This document shows, piece by piece, positions 1-8,962 of a stretch of 16,277 nt of DNA; the stretch's first letter is position 1; every line of letters begins with the position of its first letter. The translations under genes and the position numbers were made by a program. This DNA is from DASRWT01 sp046728035. Lineage in GTDB: Bacteria; Methylomirabilota; Methylomirabilia; Rokubacteriales; CSP1-6. The notes under the pieces were generated by a model, which saw only the letters and a program-made list of their open reading frames with translations, was not told the DNA's origin and did no database searches. The stretch lies in assembly GCA_046728035.1 (NCBI GenBank), contig JBKPDT010000446.1:1-16277 (forward strand), in the 5' to 3' direction.

Positions 1-363
1 ACCCCGTACCACAAGAAGTTCCTCGAGGACTCGACGGCTCGGCTCAAGGCCATCGACCCCTCCGGCCCCCTCCCCGACCGCTACGTGCAGTCCAACTACG
101 AGGGGGTCAACGCGCTCAAGATCGGCATGCAGAAGTCGGGCTTCCGCGGCCGCGAGGACAGCATGAAGCTCATCGAGGCCCTCGAGGGTCTCGAGATGAA
201 GGAGTCGGACGACTTCCCCCAGGGCGACAAGCTCTTGCGCCGGGAGGACCATCAGGCCTTCGTGCGGGAGTTCATCTTCGAAGTCCGAGGCGGCAAGCAC
301 AAGATCCAAGAGATCGTGCCGAAGGAGAAGACCATCTTCCCGCCGGCCTGCAAGTTCGCGTAG
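1..363 (+). CDS. Branched-chain amino-acid/amide ABC transporter substrate-binding protein, C-terminal part
   Basis: The reading frame is open from the first base of the window and stops with TAG at 361-363, giving the last 120 residues of a protein whose start lies upstream. The fragment has the look of the C-terminal lobe of type 1 periplasmic binding proteins of the LivK/HAAT family: a short Tyr-rich stretch (RYVQSNYEGVNALKIGMQKSG) followed by an LIEALEGLEM helix and a final region with DHQAFVREFIFEVRGG and a short conserved tail. Such proteins capture the substrate in the periplasm and deliver it to the LivHM permease. The gene stands directly before livG with one base between stop and start, so it is part of the same operon. 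The substrate cannot be read from this fragment; leucine/isoleucine/valine, other amino acids, amides or urea are all possible for the family. The signal peptide is outside the window. Confidence 0.8.
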   Translation, partial: TPYHKKFLEDSTARLKAIDPSGPLPDRYVQSNYEGVNALKIGMQKSGFRGREDSMKLIEALEGLEMKESDDFPQGDKLLRREDHQAFVREFIFEVRGGKHKIQEIVPKEKTIFPPACKFA

Positions 364-364
364 C

Positions 365-1156
365 GTGACCCGCGCTTCCACCATCCCGGCGCCCTCGGGA
401 AGCACCCACCCCGGGGGCGCCGGGCCCCTCCTGCGGACCGAGGCGCTCACCGTGCAGTTCGGCGGGCTCACCGCGCTCGACAACGTCTCCATCGCCGTTC
501 CCCGCGGGGAGATTCGCGCCATCATCGGGCCCAACGGGGCGGGCAAGTCCACCCTCTTCAACTGCGTGACGGGGGTCATCCGGCCTACCGCGGGGCGGAT
601 CGCGCTCGACGGCGACGACATCACCGGGCTGCCCCCGCACCGCATCTCGCGGAGGGGGATCGGCCGCTCCTACCAGATCACCAATATCCTGCCCGGGGCC
701 ACGGTTCTCGAGAACGTGCGCATCGCCGCCCAGTCCCGCCACCACGGCTGGAGCCTCCTGCGCCACCACCGGGCCTTCACCGACGTGATCGACCGGGCGC
801 GCGCCGTGCTCGCCGACGTCGCGCTGCTCGACGCGGCCGACGAGCTGGCCGCCAACCTCTCGCACGGGGCCCAGCGCAACCTCGAGATCGGCATCGCGCT
901 CGCCACCGAGCCCAAGCTCCTGTGCCTGGACGAGCCCACTGCGGGCATGAGCGTCGCGGAGACGCGTGCCACCGTGGAGCTGGTCCGTCGCATCGCGCGC
1001 AACCTCACCATCCTCATCGTCGAGCACGACATGGAGGTGGTGATGGGCCTGGCCCACCGAATCACCGTCCTGCACTACGGCCAGGTGCTCGCGGAGGGGA
1101 CCCCCGCCGAGATTCAGGCCAATCCGCGCGTGCAGGAGGTTTATCTCAAGACGTAA
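365..1156 (+). CDS. livG: Branched-chain amino-acid/amide ABC transporter ATP-binding protein LivG
   Basis: This encodes a 263-residue cytoplasmic ATPase of the HAAT importer family, normal in size for LivG. Walker A (GPNGAGKST) is at residues 55-63, the Q-loop region follows in GRSYQITNILPG, the signature motif appears as LSHGAQRNLEIG, Walker B is LLCLDEPTAG and the switch histidine is in VEHDMEVV. The signature is slightly unusual: the family usually has LSYGEQR or similar. It pairs with LivF to drive transport through LivH and LivM. The GTG start at 365 is one base after the stop of the binding-protein gene; it leaves a 22-residue Pro/Gly-rich N-terminal extension before the ABC fold, and no better start codon or clear Shine-Dalgarno sequence is visible, so translation is probably coupled to the upstream gene. 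The stop overlaps the livF start (TAATG). Confidence 0.9.
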   Translation: MTRASTIPAPSGSTHPGGAGPLLRTEALTVQFGGLTALDNVSIAVPRGEIRAIIGPNGAGKSTLFNCVTGVIRPTAGRIALDGDDITGLPPHRISRRGIGRSYQITNILPGATVLENVRIAAQSRHHGWSLLRHHRAFTDVIDRARAVLADVALLDAADELAANLSHGAQRNLEIGIALATEPKLLCLDEPTAGMSVAETRATVELVRRIARNLTILIVEHDMEVVMGLAHRITVLHYGQVLAEGTPAEIQANPRVQEVYLKT

Positions 1157-1866
1157 TGCTGCTGCGCCTCGACAACGTACACACCTATTACGGCAAGTCC
1201 CACATCCTCCACGGCGTCACCCTCGAGGTGCAGCCGGGCGAGGTCGTGGGCCTGCTCGGCCGCAACGGTGTCGGCAAATCGACGACCCTCAAGAGCGTGA
1301 TGGGGCTCGTCCGGCCTGCGGAAGGCGGCGTCACCTTCGAGGACAAGCCCATCACCGGCGTGTCGCCCCACCGCGTGGCGAAGCTCGGCGTGGCGTGGGT
1401 GCCCGAGGACCGCCGTGTCTTCCGCCTCCTCACCGTCCTCGAGAACCTCCGGACCGGGCTGGACCGTCAGGGCGTCGACGAGTCGCGGAAACGCCGGCTC
1501 CTCGAGCGCGCGTTCACGTACTTCCCCCGCCTGGGCGAGCGCAAGAACCAGCTCGGCGGCACGCTCTCGGGGGGCGAGCAGCAGATGCTGGCCATCGCGC
1601 GGGCGATGATGCTCGAGCCCAAGATCATCCTGCTCGACGAGCCCACCGAGGGGCTCATGCCGCGCATGGTCTCCGAGATCCGCCAGATCATCGACGCGCT
1701 CCACCGCGAAGGCGTGGCCATCCTGCTCGTGGAGCAGAACGTACCGCTTACGCTGGACGCCAGCAATCGCGTCTACATCATGGAGAAGGGCGTGATTCGC
1801 CACGAGGCGCCCGCCGCGGAGCTCCGGCAGAACATGTCGGTCATCCACGAATACCTGGGAGTCTGA
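1156..1866 (+). CDS. livF: Branched-chain amino-acid/amide ABC transporter ATP-binding protein LivF
   Basis: This is the second ATPase of the importer, 236 residues, which is standard for LivF. Walker A (GRNGVGKST) lies at residues 35-43, the ABC signature is the canonical LSGGEQQMLAIARAM, Walker B is IILLDEPTEGL, and the H-loop region reads LLVEQNVPLTLDAS, where the usual histidine position is occupied as in other LivF proteins by a Gln-Asn pair. The ATG at 1156 shares its A with the TAA stop of livG, a one-base overlap that points to coupled translation. The frame remains open upstream to 922, but that extension lies inside livG and has no ABC-family similarity, so I start at 1156. LivF forms the heterodimeric ATPase with LivG on the cytoplasmic side of the LivHM permease. 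Confidence 0.93.
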   Translation: MLLRLDNVHTYYGKSHILHGVTLEVQPGEVVGLLGRNGVGKSTTLKSVMGLVRPAEGGVTFEDKPITGVSPHRVAKLGVAWVPEDRRVFRLLTVLENLRTGLDRQGVDESRKRRLLERAFTYFPRLGERKNQLGGTLSGGEQQMLAIARAMMLEPKIILLDEPTEGLMPRMVSEIRQIIDALHREGVAILLVEQNVPLTLDASNRVYIMEKGVIRHEAPAAELRQNMSVIHEYLGV

Positions 1867-1869
1867 CGG

Positions 1870-2730
1870 GTGGAGCAGATCCTCATCCAGACGGTGAACG
1901 GGCTGGTCAACGGCATGATCCTCGCCCTCGTCGCCTCGGGGCTCACCCTGATCTTCGGCATCATGGACGTCGTCAACTTCGCCCACGGCGACCTCGTGAT
2001 GCTGGGCGCGTTCGTGGGCGCCACCACGGTGGCTCTCACCGGGAGCTTCTGGATCGCGATGTTCGGCGCCGTCCTCACCATCGCCATCTTCGGGGCGCTC
2101 CTGCAGGTCACCACCCTGCGGCCGCTCCTCGGTCGCGACCCCCTCACCACCATCCTCGCGACCTTCGGGATCTCCCTCGTTTTGCAAAAGTACACGATCT
2201 GGCAGTGGGGCCCCACCGCGCGGGCCATCCGGGAGCCCATCTCCGGGCAGTTCACGCTCTTCTACCTGCAGTACCCCTGGTACCGGCTCGGAGCCGCGCT
2301 CTTCGCGGGCCTCATCATCGGGGCGCTCTACCTCTTCCTCCGCCGCGCGACTTTCGGCGTGTGGATCCGCGCGAGCATGCAGGACCGCACGATGGCCCAG
2401 GCCATGGGCATCCCCGTCCCCCTCGTCCACGCGGTGGTCTTCGCCATCGGTGCGGGGATGGCCGCCTCCAGCGGGGTGCTCTTCGGCCCGCTCGCCGGCG
2501 TCACCCACAACATGGGCTTCGACTTCACGCTGCGCGCCTTCATCGTGGTGGTGGTGGGCGGCATGGGCAACCTCGGCGGCTCGATCCTCGCTGCGATCTT
2601 CATCAGCCTGCTCGAGGCTTACGCGTCCCTGGTCGTCACCCCCGCCCAGGCCGTCATCGTGTCCTTCGTCGTCCTCATCCTCACCCTGCTCTTCCGGCCC
2701 ACCGGCCTGTTCGTGCCGACGCCCAAGTAG
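1870..2730 (+). CDS. livH: Branched-chain amino-acid/amide ABC transporter permease LivH
   Basis: This encodes a 286-residue integral membrane protein with about eight hydrophobic segments. The N-terminal part (QTVNGLVNGMILALVASGLTL and FGIMDVVNFAHGDLVMLGA) is the typical LivH opening, and a GMGNLGGS turn near residue 235 matches the conserved loop that contacts the ATPase subunits in this permease family. It forms the transmembrane channel together with LivM. The GTG at 1870 starts three bases after the livF stop; GTG is preferred because the family motif begins only a few residues later and no ATG is placed better. There is no sign of truncation. Confidence in the family is high; the transported substrate is unknown. 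Confidence 0.92.
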   Translation: MEQILIQTVNGLVNGMILALVASGLTLIFGIMDVVNFAHGDLVMLGAFVGATTVALTGSFWIAMFGAVLTIAIFGALLQVTTLRPLLGRDPLTTILATFGISLVLQKYTIWQWGPTARAIREPISGQFTLFYLQYPWYRLGAALFAGLIIGALYLFLRRATFGVWIRASMQDRTMAQAMGIPVPLVHAVVFAIGAGMAASSGVLFGPLAGVTHNMGFDFTLRAFIVVVVGGMGNLGGSILAAIFISLLEAYASLVVTPAQAVIVSFVVLILTLLFRPTGLFVPTPK

Positions 2731-2742
2731 GCCGCCGATCTC

Positions 2743-3696
2743 ATGACGCCACGCTCGCAGGCCTCCTACTGGACTGGGTTCGTGGTCATCCTCGTCCTCC
2801 TCATCGTGGCACCCCTGGTGCTGCCCGAGTTCTGGCGGCGGTTCGTGACGGAGATCCTCATCTGGGGCCTCCTCGCGATGTCGTCCGACATCCTGATCGG
2901 CTACACCGGCATGGTGTCCTTCGGCCACTCCGCCTTCTTCGGGCTGGGCATGTACGGCGCGGCGGCGGCACTCCTCTCGGTGAAGCCGGCCAACCTGTGG
3001 CTGGCCCTCCTCGCGGGGCTCGTCGCCGCCGGCGTGGTGGCCGCCTTCGTAGCGTTCTTCGCCACGCGCCTGCGGGACATTTACTTCTCCATCACCACGT
3101 TGGTCTTCTCCCAGATCTTCTACGTCATCATCTTCACGTGGACCGAGGTGACGGGCGGCGAGAACGGGCTCACCTTCAGCCAGCCCGCCCTGCGTATCCC
3201 GGGCCTCTTCGACATTCGCTTCACGCCCGCTTCCCTGCACTGGTTCGTGCTCGCGGTGGTGGTGCTCTCCTACCTCCTCCTCCGCCGCGTCACCCAGTCG
3301 CCCTTCGGGATGGTGCTGCAGTCCATCCGCGAGAACGAGCCGCGCACCCGCGCCATCGGCTACCACGTCGAGCGCTACAAGATCGTCGCGGTCATGCTCT
3401 CCGGCCTGTTCGCGGGACTGGCGGGGGTGCTCTACGCGCTGCAGAACAAGTTCGCCGCCCCCGACTTCGTCTTCTTCGTGGTCTCCGGCGAGGTGGTGAT
3501 CTTCAACGTGATGGGCGGCATGGGCACCCTCGTGGGGCCCATCGCGGGCGCCGCTTTCTTCCTCATGCTCCGCGAGGTCATTTCCCGCTATCTCATCGAG
3601 TACTACCTCATCCCGGTGGGCATCATCTTCACCGCGATGGTGATCTTCCTGCCCCAGGGCCTGCTTGGCTTCCTCAAGCGCCGCTTGAATTCCTGA
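2743..3696 (+). CDS. livM: Branched-chain amino-acid/amide ABC transporter permease LivM
   Basis: The product has 317 residues, nearly all in hydrophobic segments, and is the second permease subunit. Family features seen here include GYTGMVSFGHSAFFGLGMYG in the first third, TGGENGLTF near the middle, and the RENEPRTRAIGYHVERYK cytoplasmic loop followed by FAGLAGVLYALQ and GGMGTLVGPIAGA, which are conserved LivM segments. The ATG at 2743 follows the livH stop by 12 bases. This is the last transporter gene; after its TGA at 3694-3696 a 62-base gap leads to comM on the same strand, so read-through into comM is possible although that gene is unrelated in function. Confidence 0.92.
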   Translation: MTPRSQASYWTGFVVILVLLIVAPLVLPEFWRRFVTEILIWGLLAMSSDILIGYTGMVSFGHSAFFGLGMYGAAAALLSVKPANLWLALLAGLVAAGVVAAFVAFFATRLRDIYFSITTLVFSQIFYVIIFTWTEVTGGENGLTFSQPALRIPGLFDIRFTPASLHWFVLAVVVLSYLLLRRVTQSPFGMVLQSIRENEPRTRAIGYHVERYKIVAVMLSGLFAGLAGVLYALQNKFAAPDFVFFVVSGEVVIFNVMGGMGTLVGPIAGAAFFLMLREVISRYLIEYYLIPVGIIFTAMVIFLPQGLLGFLKRRLNS

Positions 3697-3758
3697 TCGC
3701 TCGCCGTATCCGTTTCGAGACGTTGACGGCCCGGGCACCGCCGCCAACACTCGACCAC

Positions 3759-5276
3759 ATGCTCGCACGCGTGCGCTCCGCCGGCCTCCACGGCATCCAC
3801 GCCTCCGATGTCTGGGTGGAGGTGGACGTCGTCAACGGATTGCCCAGCTTCGCCACCGTGGGCCTCCCCGACTCGAGCGTGCGCGAGAGTCGCGACCGCA
3901 TCCGCGCCGCCATTCGGAACTCGGGCTTCGACTTCCCCATCGAGCGGATCACGGTGAGCCTCGCCCCCGCCGACATACGCAAGGAAGGACCCGCCTTCGA
4001 CCTGCCCATGGCGGTAGGGATCCTGGCCGCGACGGGACTGATCAAGCCGACGAGCCTCGTGGGCTCCGCGGTGGTCGGCGAGCTCTCGCTGGACGGCGGC
4101 CTCCGGCCGGTGCGCGGCGCCCTGCCCATGGCGCTGCACTGCCGGCGGGAAGCCGTGGCGCGTCTGCTACTGCCCGCCGCCAATGCCGCAGAGAGCGCGG
4201 TCGTCCCCGGCTTGGACGTGATCCCCCTCGTCTCACTACGGGAGACGGTCGAATATCTCAACGGGGAGCGGGCCGTCGTTCCCGCGCCTCCGTCATCGCT
4301 CGGCATCGCCGACGCGCGGGCCGAGGGGGTCGACTTCGCCGAGGTGCGCGGTCAGGCCCATGCCAAGCGCGCCCTCGAAGTCGCCGCCGCCGGCGCCCAC
4401 AACGTCCTGATGATCGGGCCGCCCGGGGCGGGGAAGACCATGCTGGCGTGCCGGCTGCCGACCATCTTGCCGCCCTCGACGCTCGAGGAGGCCATCGAGA
4501 TCTCGACGATCTGGAGTGTGGCGGGCCTCCTCCCGGCCGGGCGCGGACTCGTCGCCGGGCGACCCTTCCGCGCTCCCCATCACACCGTGTCCGAGGCCGC
4601 CCTCGTCGGGGGCGGCGGCCTCCCGCATCCCGGTGAGGTGAGCCTGGCCCACCTGGGCGTCCTCTTCCTCGACGAACTCCCGGAGTTCTCGCGGCGCGCG
4701 CTTGAGTCGCTGCGTCAGCCGCTCGAGGAGGGCGAGGTCATGGTGGCCCGAGCCGCGGGCAGCGCCGCCTTCCCCGCGCGCTTCCAGCTGGTCGCCGCCG
4801 CCAACCCCTGCCGCCGGGCCTGCCGGTCACTAGACCGCTGCGCCTGTACGCCCGGAGAGCGCGAGCAATATCTCGGACGGCTCTCGGGGCCGCTCCTCGA
4901 CCGGATCGACCTCCACCTCGAGCTACCTCCGGTGGACGTCGCCGACCTCGCCGCCGAGACGTCCGAAGAGTCGTCCGCCGCCATCCGCGCCCGGGTAATG
5001 GCGGCGCGGGCGCGGCAGGTCGAGCGGTTCGAGGGCACCCAGATCCGGGTGAACGCGCGGATTGGCGCGCGCCTGTTGCGGCGCTGGTGCGCGCTGCCGC
5101 CCGATGCCGCCGGTCTCCTCGCGCGCGCGGTGGGCCGGCTCGGCCTATCCGCGCGCGCCTACCACCGCATCTTGCGCGTGGCACGCACCATCGCGGACCT
5201 GGCGGGCAGCGAGAGGGTGACGGCGGAGCACGTCGCGGAGGCGGTGCAGTATCGTGCGCTAGATCGGGGGGCCTGA
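3759..5276 (+). CDS. comM: YifB/ComM family Mg chelatase-like AAA+ ATPase
   Basis: The 505-residue product has the full length expected for ComM/YifB. In order it shows the N-terminal ChlI-type domain (VEVDVVNGLPSFATVGLPD, then RIRAAIRNSGFDFP and PADIRKEGPAFDLPMAVG), the Mg-chelatase AAA+ core with Walker A GPPGAGKT at residues 220-227 and Walker B LFLDELPEF with Asp305-Glu306, the SGPLLDRIDLH sensor segment, and the C-terminal lid with SARAYHRILRVARTIADL. In Vibrio and Acinetobacter, ComM is a helicase that promotes branch migration during natural transformation; outside competent bacteria its role is less clear. The frame is open far upstream, but similarity begins at this ATG (MLARVRSAGLHGI), so I start here although no Shine-Dalgarno sequence is visible. 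The cysteine cluster after NPC is atypical (Cys351, 355, 361, 363). It converges with the transglycosylase gene. Confidence 0.93.
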   Translation: MLARVRSAGLHGIHASDVWVEVDVVNGLPSFATVGLPDSSVRESRDRIRAAIRNSGFDFPIERITVSLAPADIRKEGPAFDLPMAVGILAATGLIKPTSLVGSAVVGELSLDGGLRPVRGALPMALHCRREAVARLLLPAANAAESAVVPGLDVIPLVSLRETVEYLNGERAVVPAPPSSLGIADARAEGVDFAEVRGQAHAKRALEVAAAGAHNVLMIGPPGAGKTMLACRLPTILPPSTLEEAIEISTIWSVAGLLPAGRGLVAGRPFRAPHHTVSEAALVGGGGLPHPGEVSLAHLGVLFLDELPEFSRRALESLRQPLEEGEVMVARAAGSAAFPARFQLVAAANPCRRACRSLDRCACTPGEREQYLGRLSGPLLDRIDLHLELPPVDVADLAAETSEESSAAIRARVMAARARQVERFEGTQIRVNARIGARLLRRWCALPPDAAGLLARAVGRLGLSARAYHRILRVARTIADLAGSERVTAEHVAEAVQYRALDRGA

Positions 5277-5297
5277 GGCGGCGGAACGGTCAGCGGC

Positions 5298-5969
5298 TCA
5301 GCGAACGCGCAAGTGACCGGCTGGGGGGACGTTGGTATAGGTCACCGTGCCCCTCGAATCCTCGAAGCGGTAAATCAGGTGGGAGAGACCGCCTCCGCCG
5401 CCATTGAGCTGGAGCACCTTCCGGACGTAGTCCTGAGTCTCGGCATAGGGCGGGATTCCACGATAGCGATCCACGGCGCCCTCACCGGCATTGTAGGCGG
5501 CAACGGCGAGGGGGAGGTTGCCCGGGTAACGGTCGATGAGATAGCGCAGGTGGCGGACGCCGCCCTCGATGTTCTGCTTGGGATCGAACGCGTTCCGGAC
5601 TCCGAGGGAGGAAGCGGTCTGGGGCATGAGCTGCATGAGCCCCTGGGCGCCCTTACGGGAGATCGCGCTGGGATTGAAGGCCGACTCCACGCGGATGACC
5701 GATTCGACGAGGCTGGCGCTCACGCCATGGCGAGCCGCGATCTCTTTGATGTCCGCTGTGAACCGGGCCTGGACGCCCGGCGGAAGCCGCAGCCACCCGG
5801 TGCCGGTGCCCGACATGCCGGGCATGGACCGATAACGCGGATCGGTCGGGGCATTGGTGAAATGGGTCACCCCATCCTCGCCGGTCAGGCGATAGGACGC
5901 GGCATGGCTTTCGACGGGAGCACCGGTCGCCGCGAGCAAGAGGACACCCACGAAGGTGGACCTGGACAC
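5298..5969 (-). CDS. Lytic transglycosylase (SLT domain), secreted
   Basis: The product (223 residues) is a periplasmic peptidoglycan lytic transglycosylase of the Slt/MltE-like goose-lysozyme fold. A signal peptide (residues 1-24, Arg near the start, hydrophobic VGVLLLAATG, cleavage near SHA/AS) precedes a short DUF4124-like segment, then the catalytic domain with ESVIRVESAFNP (catalytic Glu candidate in RVESAFNP), SRKGAQGLMQLMPQTA, NIEGGVRHLRYLID and AVAAYNAGEGAV, all diagnostic SLT motifs. A second DUF4124-like segment, YRFEDSRGTVTYTNVPP, closes the protein. The GTG at 5967-5969 is chosen because it gives a clean signal peptide; a TTG at 6008 would add 13 residues ahead of it. It follows lon on the same strand but after a hairpin, and probably has its own promoter. 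It cleaves the MurNAc-GlcNAc bond to form 1,6-anhydroMurNAc. Confidence 0.88.
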   Translation of the reverse strand: MSRSTFVGVLLLAATGAPVESHAASYRLTGEDGVTHFTNAPTDPRYRSMPGMSGTGTGWLRLPPGVQARFTADIKEIAARHGVSASLVESVIRVESAFNPSAISRKGAQGLMQLMPQTASSLGVRNAFDPKQNIEGGVRHLRYLIDRYPGNLPLAVAAYNAGEGAVDRYRGIPPYAETQDYVRKVLQLNGGGGGLSHLIYRFEDSRGTVTYTNVPPAGHLRVR

Positions 5970-5978
5970 GATAGTTCC

Positions 5979-6008
5979 AGCATAAGGGCTTGGCCACGAT
6001 TGAGGCAA
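5979..6008 (-). promoter_or_regulatory. Candidate promoter of the transglycosylase gene
   Basis: On the minus strand TTGCCT (6003-6008) and TATGCT (5979-5984) are 18 bases apart. The -10 box ends only nine bases before the GTG start, which would give a transcript with almost no leader. The match to sigma70 consensus is only moderate (4 of 6 in each box). Confidence 0.3.
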
Positions 6009-6027
6009 GGGTCAGCACAAAAGCGAA

Positions 6028-6059
6028 GTCCCGATCGCCATTTAGATGGCGACCGGGAC
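6028..6059 (-). terminator. Hairpin downstream of lon, likely intrinsic terminator
   Basis: Arms at 6028-6041 and 6046-6059 are 14 bases each around a four-base loop. The single mismatch on the plus strand becomes a G-U pair in the minus-strand RNA, so the stem is fully paired only in the lon transcript. It is followed by TTCGCTTTTG, a broken U-tract. It starts 57 bases after the lon stop codon and separates lon from the transglycosylase gene. It overlaps the repeat listed next, so it could instead be a copy of a repetitive element. Confidence 0.55.
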
Positions 6060-6104
6060 AGGGCCAACTCGCTCCTCTTATCGCCGTTTACTGGCGACCG
6101 GGAC
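6048..6104. repeat. Two degenerate copies of a GC-rich motif with GGCGACCGGGAC core
   Basis: The 12-base string GGCGACCGGGAC occurs at 6048-6059 and again at 6093-6104, a spacing of 45 bases. Similarity continues to the left of each core: on the minus strand both read GTCCCGGTCGCCA followed by a TAAA and a GGCGAT block, so each copy is about 25 bases long and can fold on itself. This fills most of the lon-transglycosylase spacer. The pattern could be a REP-like element or the repeated end of a lost insertion sequence; the window alone cannot decide. Confidence 0.6.
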
Positions 6105-6116
6105 GGCAGAGACTCA

Positions 6117-8558
<2,442 letters not shown>

Positions 8559-8566
8559 GAATGGTG

Positions 8567-8572
8567 TCCTTT
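8567..8572 (-). promoter_or_regulatory. Shine-Dalgarno sequence of lon
   Basis: AAAGGA on the minus strand, eight bases upstream of the ATG at 8558. It decides the lon start: the upstream TTG at 8579, which also reads in frame, would lie inside the hspR 3' end with no ribosome binding site of its own. Confidence 0.7.
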
Positions 8573-8575
8573 CTC

Positions 8576-8962
8576 TCAAAACATCTCGATCGGCGAGAGC
8601 TGGCCGCTCACGGCGCGGACGAGCGCCTCGGCGCTGCCGCGGCTCGCCGGGTCGGGCTTCTGGGCGACGTCGTCGCGCACGTAACCCACGAGCTGCTCCA
8701 TCTGAGTCTGCATATCGAGCATCCGACGCCTCATCTTTAAGATGATCTCGACGCCGGCCAGATTCACTCCGAGGTCGCGGGTCAGGCGGACCAGCCGAGC
8801 GATTTCCTCGACGTCCTCCGCCGAGTACATCCGGGTCTTCCCCACGGTCCGGCTCGGGCGGATAAGGCCCTTCTTCTCGTACATCCGGAGCGTCTGCGGG
8901 TGCAGCTTGAGCATCTCGCCGACGACCCCGATCATGTAGAGCGGCTTGCTCTTGTCGGTCAT
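8576..8962 (-). CDS. hspR: HspR heat-shock repressor, MerR family
   Basis: This is a 128-residue MerR-type regulator. The winged-helix motif occupies residues 8-45 and reads YMIGVVGEMLKLHPQTLRMYEKKG then LIRPSRTVGKTRMYS, the classic HspR sequence (LHPQTLR.YE..GL..P.RT.G..R.YS). A helical stretch follows (VEIILKMRRRMLDMQTQMEQL), suited to dimerisation. No metal-binding cysteines are present. In Streptomyces, Helicobacter and related systems HspR binds HAIR inverted repeats (CTTGAGT-N7-ACTCAAG) at chaperone promoters and needs a chaperone (DnaK in Streptomyces) as co-repressor. Here the gene lies directly after dnaJ with a four-base ATGA overlap (8959-8962) and before lon, so it is likely autoregulated from the hsp20 promoter. 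The tail ends PIEMF. Confidence 0.93.
   Translation of the reverse strand: MTDKSKPLYMIGVVGEMLKLHPQTLRMYEKKGLIRPSRTVGKTRMYSAEDVEEIARLVRLTRDLGVNLAGVEIILKMRRRMLDMQTQMEQLVGYVRDDVAQKPDPASRGSAEALVRAVSGQLSPIEMF

Noticed and set aside
1395..3758. The comM frame is open for about 2.4 kb upstream of the chosen start.
   Set aside because: That stretch is out of frame with livF, livH and livM, which occupy it; ComM similarity starts at the ATG at 3759 and the total length then equals the family norm.
1141..3768. An 875-codon open frame on the minus strand opposite livF, livH and livM.
   Set aside because: The translation is very rich in His, Glu, Asp, Gly and Arg without any domain pattern, as expected for the mirror frame of GC-rich genes. 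The plus strand holds three well-recognised genes here.
5970..6008. TTG start 13 codons upstream for the transglycosylase.
   Set aside because: The signal peptide is better formed from the GTG at 5969, and the added residues (with Pro and Tyr ahead of the hydrophobic core) do not resemble a signal-peptide start.
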